Below the pieces are notes generated by a model, which was not told the DNA's origin, did not search any database, and saw only the letters and a program-made list of their open reading frames with translations. Both the position numbers and the translations under genes were made by a program. Shown in pieces: positions 52,407-58,986 of a DNA stretch of 58,986 nt (position 1 is the first letter of the stretch; each line of letters starts with the position of its first letter). Origin of the DNA: Desulfovermiculus sp041686195 (GTDB lineage Bacteria > Desulfobacterota > Desulfovibrionia > Desulfovibrionales > Desulfothermaceae); NCBI GenBank assembly GCA_041686195.1, contig JAWLEI010000008.1, positions 1-58,986 of the forward strand, in the 5' to 3' direction.

Positions 52407-53552
52407 TTAAATCACACCCTGCTCTGTCATCGCCTGGATCTCTTCCCGAGTATATTTTAGTTCCAGCAAGATCTGCCGGGTATGCTCCCCGAACTTTGCC
52501 GGCCGGGTCCGCAAGGATCCCGGAGTCTCATTCAGGCCTACTGCCACGCCCAGACTGGGAACCTCGCGGCCTTCCTGGTCCGGAAAATCCAAGGCCATGC
52601 CCCGATCCCTGAACTGGGGATGGAACATGGCCTCCTCCAGGTTGCGCACCCCTTCGCAGCATATATCCAGGGACATAAGCTCCTCCTCCCATTGGGCCAA
52701 AGTCTTTTGGGCAAAAATGCGCTCCAGGGCATTCACAATCTCTTGCCGCCTGGAATCATCAAACTGATGGTCAATATATTCTTCCACCCCCAGGTGGGTA
52801 CACAGCCCGGCCCAGAACTTGGGCTCCAGAGCTCCGACACTCAGAGCCCGGCCGTCTGCTGCTTGATAGGTGTTATAGCAGGCATAGCGGTGAGAAAGGA
52901 TATAATCGCCCCGTTTGGGCCTCTGTCCTCTTTGATTGTATTGATTGAGAACAAAAGGCAAAAGGCCCATGGCTGCCTCGCTCATGGAGATATCCACGAA
53001 CTGGCCGCTTCCGCTTTGTTCTCTGGCCAGCAGGGCCAGGAGGATACCTGTGACCGCATTCATTCCTCCAGCCAGATCAGCGATCTGGATTCCGGGAATG
53101 ACCGGAGGTCCTTCTTTGGATCCGATGAGATCCAGGACCCCGGCGGCGGCCAGGTAGTTGACATCGTGCCCGGCCCGGTCTCTTTGCGGACCACTCTGGC
53201 CGTATCCAGTGATGGAGCAGTACACGAGCCTGGGATTAATCTCCTGCATGGATGTGTAATCCACTCCCAGGCGGGCCGTCACCCCGGGCCGGAAGCCTTC
53301 AATGAGCACATCGGCCTGCCGGACGAGGCGGGAAAAGATCTCCCGTCCGGCCTGAGCCTTGAGGTTTAAAGTCATGTGCTCCTTGTTCCGGTACAGGGCG
53401 GAGACGAAAAAAGGATCCTGGGCGAAACGTTTGTCTTCAAAAGCAATGACCCGGGCTCCGTGATCAGCCAGGATCATGGAGCAGTAAGGTCCAGGCAGCA
53501 TCCTGGACAGATCGAGAACCGTTTTTCCGGTTAAGGCTCCGTTTTTCAGCAT
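52407..53552 (-). CDS. CaiB/BaiF family protein, probable alpha-methylacyl-CoA racemase
   Basis: Family III CoA-transferase fold, 381 residues: LSRMLPGPYCSMILADHGARVI, LIEGFRPGVTARLG, CSITGYGQSGPQRDRAGHDVNYLA and IQIADLAGGMNAVTG. GHDVNY with His129, and Asp159 in QIADLAGG, correspond by eye to the His126/Asp156 pair of bacterial alpha-methylacyl-CoA racemase, whereas true transferases use a single Asp. Racemisation of 2-methylacyl-CoA is thus the better guess. ATG 53552 is used; the GTG-initiated extension upstream runs into a palindromic repeat. Confidence 0.85.
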   Translation of the reverse strand: MLKNGALTGKTVLDLSRMLPGPYCSMILADHGARVIAFEDKRFAQDPFFVSALYRNKEHMTLNLKAQAGREIFSRLVRQADVLIEGFRPGVTARLGVDYTSMQEINPRLVYCSITGYGQSGPQRDRAGHDVNYLAAAGVLDLIGSKEGPPVIPGIQIADLAGGMNAVTGILLALLAREQSGSGQFVDISMSEAAMGLLPFVLNQYNQRGQRPKRGDYILSHRYACYNTYQAADGRALSVGALEPKFWAGLCTHLGVEEYIDHQFDDSRRQEIVNALERIFAQKTLAQWEEELMSLDICCEGVRNLEEAMFHPQFRDRGMALDFPDQEGREVPSLGVAVGLNETPGSLRTRPAKFGEHTRQILLELKYTREEIQAMTEQGVI

Positions 53553-53562
53553 ATCCACCTTC

Positions 53563-53665
53563 GCAGAGAGATCCTTCGTTCGCGGACTCACTCAGGATGA
53601 CATATTATAGGCTGTCCCCTGTGTTTGTCATTCTGAACGAGTCTTCGAGTGAAGAATCTCTCTCC
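53563..53665. repeat. Palindromic GTCATTCTGA-type repeat element
   Basis: Two inverted arms of about 40 bp (53563-53602 and 53626-53665). Each reads TGTCAT(C/T)CTGA...GA(A/G)GAATCTCTC or close to it, with a 23-bp AT-rich spacer. This resembles the GTCATTCTGA...GAAGAATCTC palindromes scattered in many bacterial genomes. It sits 11 bp upstream of the racemase-like ATG, so it would form a large hairpin in that gene's leader. Confidence 0.78.
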
Positions 53666-53714
53666 AATCAGTTCTGCCAGGACTTATTGAGAAATTACGG
53701 AATACTCTGGTAAG

Positions 53715-54347
53715 TCAATGTCTCGTTTCATACGAGACTGCTCCCTCCGCCTTGATTCCATTTGTGTAAATATCCACTATATTTTCAACAATTTCTTTTA
53801 CCGAGAGACCTTTTTCCGGCCGATACCAGAAGTAGAGCCAGTGCACAGCGCTGAACAGAGAGAATGTGAGCACAGTCAGGTTGCACTCCCGGAGTCTCCC
53901 CTGGATGATCAGGTTGTGTAAAAAGGTGCGCAGCTGAGAGACATTGGCTTTTTCAATGTCCAGGATGACGCGCTTTTTGTCTTCAGGCAGGGATTCGATA
54001 TCGTGGAGGAGAATCTTGTTGAAGTTTTTGTTCTTCAGATAGCTTGTGGTGTATTCAAGGAGGATATCAGTGAGCTGTTCTCTAACTGAGACATTTAGGT
54101 CCTCGTTTCTGCGAATGGCCTGCTGCAGGCTGTCATAAACCAGATTTCCGGCCTGCAAACATATGGTATACAGGATCTCTTCCTTGTTGGTGAAGTGATG
54201 ATACATGGCCGCTTTGCTGATCCCCACCCTTTCGGCGATTTCCCGCATAGAAGCCTTTTCATACCCCTTTTCATAAAACAGTTCATGGGCCTCCCGCAGG
54301 ATAATCTGAGCCGTTTCATGCAAATCGTCATATTCCTTATTGCCCAT
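53715..54347 (-). CDS. TetR-family transcriptional regulator
   Basis: Probable repressor, 210 residues. The N-terminal helix-turn-helix is MREIAERVGISKAAMYHHFTNKEEIL (about residues 33-58). The C-terminal ligand domain is all-helical and resembles the fatty-acid-responsive FadR/AcrR-like group (second domain with LIIQGRLRECN). ATG 54347 is preceded by GGAGGGAGAA; the in-frame extension is the translated two-hairpin repeat. It lies upstream of and co-directional with the racemase-like, dehydrogenase and FadL genes, its likely targets. The last codons run into a small palindrome at 53720-53738. Confidence 0.9.
   Translation of the reverse strand: MGNKEYDDLHETAQIILREAHELFYEKGYEKASMREIAERVGISKAAMYHHFTNKEEILYTICLQAGNLVYDSLQQAIRRNEDLNVSVREQLTDILLEYTTSYLKNKNFNKILLHDIESLPEDKKRVILDIEKANVSQLRTFLHNLIIQGRLRECNLTVLTFSLFSAVHWLYFWYRPEKGLSVKEIVENIVDIYTNGIKAEGAVSYETRH
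53720..53738. repeat. Small palindrome (TCTCGTTT-type), perfect copy
   Basis: GTCTCGT/ACGAGAC with loop TTCAT, overlapping the 3' end of the TetR gene and encoding its last residues. Related to 43741-43759 and to the ends of the composite repeat. Confidence 0.5.
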
Positions 54348-54370
54348 TTCTCCCTCCTGCGGGTCAGTAA

Positions 54371-54450
54371 TCAGCTTTGCCTCCGGCAAATCTGACATAT
54401 TTTTTGGGCCAAAGCGCCCAAAAAGAGAATTTACCGGATTGATCAAGGAT
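54371..54450 (+). repeat. Two-hairpin dispersed element, copy 3 (compensated hairpin 2)
   Basis: Full copy upstream of the TetR gene. Hairpin 1 is unchanged. In hairpin 2 the arms are TTTTTGGGC/GCCCAAAAA instead of TTTTTGCCC/GGGCAAAAA: three bases change on each side and pairing is kept. The 3' segment is TTTACCGG, one mismatch in the possible enclosing stem. Confidence 0.85.
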
Positions 54451-54476
54451 GAAACATCCGGTTTGGTAGCAGTAGG

Positions 54477-54524
54477 GGCGAATGATCATTCGCCATCTTT
54501 GGCTCATCACGCGTCAGCGCGTGA
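54477..54524. repeat. Two palindromes between the TetR and methyltransferase genes
   Basis: GGCGAATGATCATTCGCC (54477-54494) is a perfect 18-base palindrome, and TCACGCG/CGCGTGA with loop TCAG occupies 54507-54524. The 354-bp gap 54348-54701 holds these and the two-hairpin element; I see no gene there. They may be repeats or TetR operators; the similarity to dispersed GGCGAATGATCATTCGCC repeats favours the former. Confidence 0.5.
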
Positions 54525-54701
54525 CGAGCGGTCCCGGACGGCCAAGCCCGCACCCGAGGTTGAGTCGAGTTTTATGCGAAAATAAGTGCCTGCGGCTAAC
54601 ACCCCAAGCGATTTCAAAACGCTGTTTACCTACTGGACAGTCATTCTAGAGATAAAAGACAAAACTTGTCAAGACTGGCGATCTGGCCTAGGAAGGGACC
54701 C

Positions 54702-55358
54702 ATGTTGCACATCGATCTCTATGGGCGCACCTTTTCCCTCCACCGTCCGGCTGATCTGGAAACCATGTGGGAGAAGATGGCTGACGACGAGTACTTTGCT
54801 GATGAACGTATACCCTACTGGGTTGAGCTCTGGCCGGCCTCTATTGTCCTGGCCAAGTGGCTGTTGCGGCACGAGGCGAGTATTGCCGGATCGCCTTGTT
54901 TGGACCTGGGCTGCGGTCTTGGTCTATGTACTCAGGCCGCTGCATCCTGCCATGCCCGGGTGGTCGGAGTAGACTACGAAGTGCAGGCCTTGAATTATGC
55001 CCGCCATGGACCTCCAAATTACCAGCCCTGGACCTGGTTGGGCATGGACTGGCGAAAGTCCTGTTTGAGGCCCCAGACCTTCCCTTTTATCTTTGGTGCG
55101 GACATCCTGTACGAGGCCCGATTTTTCTCTCCTTTGCTCAGCCTCTGGAATCAACTGCTCGCCCCTGGAGGCAAGATCTGGATCACAGCCCCGGACCGAG
55201 AGGTGAGCAGGCCCTTTTGGAAGCGCATCCTGCCAGAGTCAGGATGGGAATTCTGCTGTGTGTTCCAGGAAGAGGTCTCTTTTCAGTCCTACCGGAACAT
55301 GCAGATTTCCTTATGGGAAATCAGTTCACAATCTCAGTCCCGATCCCGGCCTGGGTAA
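54702..55358 (+). CDS. Class I SAM-dependent methyltransferase (methyltransferase-16-like)
   Basis: Predicted protein or small-molecule methyltransferase, 218 residues. Motif I is CLDLGCGLGLCTQAAASC, followed by VVGVDYEVQALNYAR and FIFGADILYEARFFSPLLSL (post-motif II). An N-terminal RIPYWVELWPASIVLAKWLL segment is typical of the lysine-methyltransferase-like family (PF10294 type). The substrate is unknown. GGAAGGGACCC precedes ATG 54702. Its 3' end overlaps argB on the other strand by 38 bp. Confidence 0.82.
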   Translation: MLHIDLYGRTFSLHRPADLETMWEKMADDEYFADERIPYWVELWPASIVLAKWLLRHEASIAGSPCLDLGCGLGLCTQAAASCHARVVGVDYEVQALNYARHGPPNYQPWTWLGMDWRKSCLRPQTFPFIFGADILYEARFFSPLLSLWNQLLAPGGKIWITAPDREVSRPFWKRILPESGWEFCCVFQEEVSFQSYRNMQISLWEISSQSQSRSRPG

Positions 55359-56205
55359 ACAGCTCCAACAAAAGAGAGTTCTCCTGCCGACCGTCAATGA
55401 TGTGGGCCTTTTCCACTCCTCCTTCTACAGCCTGCAGACAGCACTTGAGCTTGGGTATCATTCCTCCGCGGACGGTACTGTTGTCTATGGCCTCCAGCAC
55501 TTCCCGCCTAGTCAAAGTTGAGAACAGATCCCCGCTGGTGGCCAGAACTCCAGCCACGTCAGTGAGCAGAATCAATCGCTTGGCCCCCAGAGCCACGGCC
55601 ATGGCTCCAGCCACAAAATCGGCATTTATATTGTAGGTCTCTCCGGCTTCATCCACGCCGACCGGGGCAATGATTGGTATAAACCTGTCCCGGTCCAGGG
55701 CCTTGATCACTTCAGTCCGGATGCGGACCACCTCGCCTACCCGGCCCAGATCGATGATCTCCGGCGGAGCATCCTTTTTGGAGATGACCATCTCCATCTT
55801 GCGGGCCTGAATCAAGCCCCCATCCTTCCCGGACAGCCCGACTGCTGACCCCCCGTTTTGGTTGATCAGATTGACGATGTTTTTGTTTACCCGACCGACC
55901 AGGACCATCTCCACCACATCCATAGTGGCCTGATCCGTAACCCGCAGTCCCTGCTTGAACTCACTGCTGATCCCCAGCTGGGAAAGCATGTGTCCAATCT
56001 GCGGACCTCCGCCGTGCACAATGACCGGATTGACGCCAATATACTTGAGCAAGACCACATTCAAGGCGAATTGCTTCTGTAATTGTTCATCCTGCATGGC
56101 ATGTCCCCCATACTTGATGACCAATGTCTGTCCATAAAATTCGCGGATGTAGGGCAGGGATTCAAGAAGAATCTTGGCCTTGATCATTTCATTGTCCATT
56201 GTCAC
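55321..56205 (-). CDS. argB: Acetylglutamate kinase
   Basis: Second enzyme of arginine synthesis, phosphorylating N-acetylglutamate. The 294-residue amino-acid kinase has VIKYGGHAM, VHGGGPQIGHML, GLSGKDGGLI, INADFVAGAMAVALGA and LTDVAGVL. The C-terminal GTEIV is typical. The start is taken as GTG 56205 (GAGAGG 6 bases upstream); ATG 56199 is the alternative. The N-terminal helix is present, so feedback inhibition by arginine is possible. Confidence 0.97.
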   Translation of the reverse strand: MTMDNEMIKAKILLESLPYIREFYGQTLVIKYGGHAMQDEQLQKQFALNVVLLKYIGVNPVIVHGGGPQIGHMLSQLGISSEFKQGLRVTDQATMDVVEMVLVGRVNKNIVNLINQNGGSAVGLSGKDGGLIQARKMEMVISKKDAPPEIIDLGRVGEVVRIRTEVIKALDRDRFIPIIAPVGVDEAGETYNINADFVAGAMAVALGAKRLILLTDVAGVLATSGDLFSTLTRREVLEAIDNSTVRGGMIPKLKCCLQAVEGGVEKAHIIDGRQENSLLLELFTQAGIGTEIVN

Positions 56206-56223
56206 CGCATACCTCTCAAGGGC

Positions 56224-56264
56224 ATTATAAAAAAAGGGCTCCTCAACGGAGCCCTTTTTTATAA
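56224..56264. terminator. Terminator after cooS / upstream of argB
   Basis: AAAAAAGGGCTCC/GGAGCCCTTTTTT with a 4-base loop inside a longer AT palindrome (ATTATAAA...TTTATAAT). It lies between cooS and argB, both on the minus strand, and separates them. Confidence 0.88.
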
Positions 56265-56359
56265 TTGTTGATTTTCAGATCCAGAGTGGTGCTTTTCAGC
56301 CATTCCCCAAAGGAGGAATTTCTCTCTCAAGTAAGTTTTAGCCGGCTTCCGGCTAAAAT

Positions 56360-58366
56360 TTAGGCAACCATCTCCCGTCTGGCAGCCATATCGAAGAGCA
56401 CCCTCTCCCTGGCCTTATCCAGGCCCAGGGCCTTGCGCTTCTTGTCGATGTGGGCCAGCATTTTCTTAGCCATATCATAGGGGTCAACAGCAAAGTCCCA
56501 CTTGCCCAGGCCTTGTTCCTCCAGGCCGCTGAACAACAGGTCCTTGAACTTGGTGTTGTCTGTGATCGGGAAGGTGGCCCCAAAAATGGTGTACACCCCG
56601 GAGGCCACAAAGTACTGCCCGATGCTGATGGCTTTTTCGCTCATCCATTCCGGAGCGGCGCCGGCTGCGGGCAGATCGGCGATACTCTCGCCCAGTCCGC
56701 CTTCCTTGACCACGGCCGAAGCAGCGATCAGGATCCGGCTGTTGTCCACGCAGGATCCAAGCCCCAGAACAGGAGGGCAACCCACAGTTTCGCACACTTC
56801 CTTGAGCCCGTCGCCGGCCAGATGGGCGGCTTCCGGGGTCAGGAGTCCGGCCTTGGCCAGGGATATCTGGGAACACCCGGTCTGCAGGACCAGGACATCG
56901 TTCTTGATGAGTTCCTTGACCAGTTCCACATGCACCCAATCGTGCTTGACCCTGGGGTTGGTGCACCCGACCACCCCGGCGATGCCCCGGATGCGGCCGT
57001 TGATGATGTTGTCGTTTAAAGGCTTGTAGGAGCCCCTGAAGCTTCCACCCAGCATATACTGGATGTACTCGTGGGAAAATCCGTGAATCCCGGCATTGGA
57101 GATGTTGGGGATCTCCACCTTGGCTGTCCGGTTTTTATACCTGGCGATGGCCTTAACCACCACTTCGTCGGTGCACTTCTTGGGCTCGTGCTCCACAAAT
57201 TCAATATGTTCCGCGCCTTCAATATGGCAACGGGGGTTGGTGGTGAACAGATAGGAGTTGTAGCACTTGGCTACCGGAGCCAGGCCCTGCTTGATGCACT
57301 GCACGTCCACGGCCATGGCGTCCACCGCTCCGGTAATCAATATGGCCTCGGTGGACATAAAGTTCCCGGCATGAGGCACCCCGTGCCTGGAAAGCATTTC
57401 CGCTCCAGAGCAGCACATGCCCACCAGATTGATGCCCTTGGCCCCAGCTTCCCTGGCCGCTTCGATCAGGGCCGGGTCATTGACTGAAGCCAGCATGGAC
57501 TCGAACATATTCGGCTCATGCCCGTGCACGATGACATTGACATAGTCTTCTTTCAGGCAGCCCATGTTCACATCGGCCTGGACCGGTGTCGGAGTTCCGA
57601 ACAGGATGTCCGATATTTCGGTAGCCACCATGGATCCGCCCCAGCCGTCGGACAGGGCCGTGCGGCTGCACTGCTTGGTGATGTTTTCATAATGCTGGTC
57701 CACACCCATGTGGGTCCGGTGCATGATCTCCATGATCTCCCGCATAGCGCCCCTGGGCACGATCCCCAATTTGCGCCAGGTCTCCAGGGTCTTTTCCGGA
57801 ACCCTGGAGACAAATGGAACTTCGCCTTCAACCTGAGTATAGGTCCGCTCCAGTTCCTCATACAGTTCCTTGGCAATGTCTTCCACGGACCTGTCAGCGG
57901 TTTTAATACCCACAGACTGGGCCACCTGCTCCAGCTTGACCGTGTCCTTGATCTTGTAGTCCTTGATATCCCCGTTGACCACTTCCCGGAACACATCGAG
58001 CATGCCCATGCCGTGATCGGTGTGGGCCGCAGCCCCGGAGGCCACCATACGGGCAAAGTTACGGGCCTGGATGGTATCAATGGTCGCTCCACACACGCCG
58101 ACTTTTCCATAGGGATCCTTGGCATTAAGCCGGCACGGACCCATGGAGCAGTGTTTGCAGCAGGCGGAATCAGCTCCGATCGGGCAGGCTTTCATGCTCG
58201 CGGCCCGGTCAAAAGCAGTCTCCACACCGTCCCGCTTGGCCTTTTCCAGCATCTGTTCAGTAGCCTTACAGATAGTCTCATCTTTCGGGGTGATGCCCGA
58301 TGCTTTGGATTCTGCAGCTTTCTTTTCTTTCTTTTCCACCGCAGCCTTCTTTTCCTTCTTTTCCAT
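56360..58366 (-). CDS. cooS: Anaerobic carbon monoxide dehydrogenase catalytic subunit
   Basis: Ni-Fe-S enzyme that interconverts CO and CO2. The 668-residue product starts with two EKKEKKAA units (residues 2-18), a charged extension of about 22 residues not normal for the family. D/B-cluster cysteines are 61, 69, 70, 73, 78 and 92. Putative C-cluster ligands, placed by spacing to the known enzymes, are His283, Cys319, Cys357, Cys468, Cys498 and Cys539. The acid-base residues His115 and Lys578 are also present. It therefore looks catalytically complete. No cooF, cooC, cooA, ACS or hydrogenase gene is adjacent. AGGGAGG precedes the ATG. Confidence 0.97.
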   Translation of the reverse strand: MEKKEKKAAVEKKEKKAAESKASGITPKDETICKATEQMLEKAKRDGVETAFDRAASMKACPIGADSACCKHCSMGPCRLNAKDPYGKVGVCGATIDTIQARNFARMVASGAAAHTDHGMGMLDVFREVVNGDIKDYKIKDTVKLEQVAQSVGIKTADRSVEDIAKELYEELERTYTQVEGEVPFVSRVPEKTLETWRKLGIVPRGAMREIMEIMHRTHMGVDQHYENITKQCSRTALSDGWGGSMVATEISDILFGTPTPVQADVNMGCLKEDYVNVIVHGHEPNMFESMLASVNDPALIEAAREAGAKGINLVGMCCSGAEMLSRHGVPHAGNFMSTEAILITGAVDAMAVDVQCIKQGLAPVAKCYNSYLFTTNPRCHIEGAEHIEFVEHEPKKCTDEVVVKAIARYKNRTAKVEIPNISNAGIHGFSHEYIQYMLGGSFRGSYKPLNDNIINGRIRGIAGVVGCTNPRVKHDWVHVELVKELIKNDVLVLQTGCSQISLAKAGLLTPEAAHLAGDGLKEVCETVGCPPVLGLGSCVDNSRILIAASAVVKEGGLGESIADLPAAGAAPEWMSEKAISIGQYFVASGVYTIFGATFPITDNTKFKDLLFSGLEEQGLGKWDFAVDPYDMAKKMLAHIDKKRKALGLDKARERVLFDMAARREMVA

Positions 58367-58473
58367 ATGATCCTCCCTGTCATGGACGATTGAAGACTCT
58401 TCAGAAGGAAGGTGACGCCCAACCTGTCTAAAGCAGACCCGCTAACATACTGATATTCTTTAAAATTCGAGTT

Positions 58474-58502
58474 ATTGTACGTTGAATACTTTTTTTTGTC
58501 AA
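58474..58502 (-). promoter_or_regulatory. Promoter of cooS
   Basis: Minus-strand TTGACA (58497-58502), a 17-base A-rich spacer, then TACAAT (58474-58479): a near-consensus vegetative promoter. It implies a leader of about 100 nt. I see no CooA/CRP-like palindrome overlapping it. Confidence 0.75.
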
Positions 58503-58536
58503 GAAGAAGAAAGTAAAACCTTTAAGCATGTTACCT

Positions 58537-58620
58537 GTCAGCTTTGCCTCCGGCAAATCTAACATATTTTTGCCCCAAAGCGGGCAAAAAAAGAAGAAGT
58601 TTGCCGGATTGATCAAGGAT
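58537..58620 (+). repeat. Two-hairpin dispersed element, copy 4 (between gpsA and cooS)
   Basis: Full copy with hairpin 1 (one change, CTAAC for CTGAC), hairpin 2 TTTTTGCCC/GGGCAAAAA, and a terminal TTTGCCGG able to pair all 8 bases with CCGGCAAA of hairpin 1. It lies just upstream of the cooS promoter and after the gpsA stop. Confidence 0.85.
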
Positions 58621-58656
58621 GATCCTTTGATCCTTGCAGCATCTGTTCTCTGGCCT

Positions 58657-58986
58657 TTACTCCTCCTTCAAGGTCCGGGTCATGAGTTCGTGCACTGCGT
58701 GTTTCGGATCTTTGTTCGCATACAACATATCATACACCTGGTCAGTGATGGGCAGCTCAACTCCTGCCTTGCGACCCAATTCGTGGACCGCTTGAGTTGT
58801 TTTTACTCCTTCAGCCACGGCATTCATGCTTTGGACAATGGACTCCAATGATTCTCCCCGCCCGATACGAAGGCCCACCTGCCGGTTTCGGCTCAAATCA
58901 CCGGTACAGGTCAGGACCAGATCCCCCAGTCCGGAAAGGCCCATAAACGTCTGGGCATTGGCCCCCAGGGCTTCCCCAAGCCTGGA
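58657..58986 (-). CDS. gpsA: Glycerol-3-phosphate dehydrogenase [NAD(P)+], C-terminal part
   Basis: Partial gene cut by the window end; 109 C-terminal residues are visible. GLSGLGDLVLTCTGDLSRNR and the following VGLRIGRGES and AEGVKTTQAVHELGRKAGVELPIT are the substrate-binding C-terminal domain of GpsA. It makes sn-glycerol 3-phosphate for phospholipids, upstream of PlsC and CdsA. The frame is open to the window edge (residues SRLGEALGANAQTF before the first Met). Confidence 0.95.
   Translation of the reverse strand, partial: SRLGEALGANAQTFMGLSGLGDLVLTCTGDLSRNRQVGLRIGRGESLESIVQSMNAVAEGVKTTQAVHELGRKAGVELPITDQVYDMLYANKDPKHAVHELMTRTLKEE

Noticed and set aside
58428..58616. Small reading frame beginning MINPANFF, with a similar one opening upstream of the TetR gene (MINPVNSLFG...)
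   Set aside because: Both are translations of the two-hairpin repeat. The similarity (DLPEAKL) comes from the DNA element, and no ribosome-binding site or family match supports a peptide.
1..58986. CRISPR array, prophage, defence island or toxin-antitoxin system
   Set aside because: I saw no regularly spaced direct repeats, no cas, integrase, phage structural or toxin-antitoxin genes. The window is core chromosome.

Overview
The window looks like a chromosomal core segment of an anaerobic, diderm deltaproteobacterium, most likely a sulfate reducer of the Desulfovibrionales type. This placement is inferred from gene content and protein style, not from a database search. The clues are a solitary Ni-Fe-S carbon monoxide dehydrogenase, a SelB selenocysteine elongation factor, GlnRS, an acetyl-CoA hydrolase/GNAT fusion, outer-membrane proteins, and a MurE with the DNPR motif of meso-diaminopimelate enzymes. 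Coding density is high. There is no rRNA, CRISPR array, prophage or transposase, and one tRNA (His) was found.

Layout. Positions 1-356 are non-coding and hold a composite repeat. Positions 357-17545 (minus strand) are a complete division and cell-wall (dcw) cluster in the order mraZ-rsmH-ftsL-ftsI-murE-murF-mraY-murD-ftsW-murG-murC-murB-ftsQ-ftsA-ftsZ, with many 4-bp overlaps. It starts from a promoter with a three-repeat MraZ operator, has no ddl, and has an HD phosphohydrolase gene upstream. Positions 19134-22162 (plus) carry rplM-rpsI, a radical SAM protein and an OmpA-like lipoprotein. Positions 22425-25790 (minus) carry rsmJ, a class II aldolase and the CoA-transferase/GNAT fusion. Positions 25969-27041 (plus) carry an SH3 protein and a universal stress protein. 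Positions 27045-30298 (minus) are a polar amino-acid ABC transporter. Positions 30425-35837 (minus) carry glnS, a DtxR-type regulator and tsaB-rseP-dxr. These continue upstream into cdsA-uppS-frr-pyrH and tsf-rpsB (to 40287), the usual translation, isoprenoid and envelope block. Positions 40459-45895 (minus) carry a FAH-family hydrolase, RNase J, PlsC and an atypical EF-G. Positions 46226-49611 carry selB (plus), tRNA-His (minus) and murA (plus). Positions 49653-54347 (minus) form a TetR / alpha-methylacyl-CoA racemase-like / acyl-CoA dehydrogenase / FadL-type porin group. Positions 54702-56205 are a methyltransferase and argB facing each other. Positions 56360-58366 are cooS, and the window ends inside gpsA.

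The genes fit together as a growth core. The dcw cluster and murA make and polymerise peptidoglycan precursors, and uppS supplies their lipid carrier. dxr feeds uppS, cdsA and plsC make phospholipids, and ribosomal and elongation-factor genes sit alongside. Accessory metabolism is limited to acyl-CoA and branched-acid handling, amino-acid uptake and CO oxidation.

The most unusual non-gene signal is a dispersed intergenic element of about 80 bp, with four full and two partial copies. It is built from two hairpins plus a possible enclosing stem. One copy carries compensatory changes that keep the second hairpin paired. Two copies lie inside operons immediately before genes that lack an ATG start (murD and an ABC permease). 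Other points worth a second look are a Pro where the CoA-transferase catalytic Glu is expected, an Asp where translational GTPases have the catalytic His, a Cys-rich tail on the DtxR regulator, and a branched-acyl-CoA gene group.
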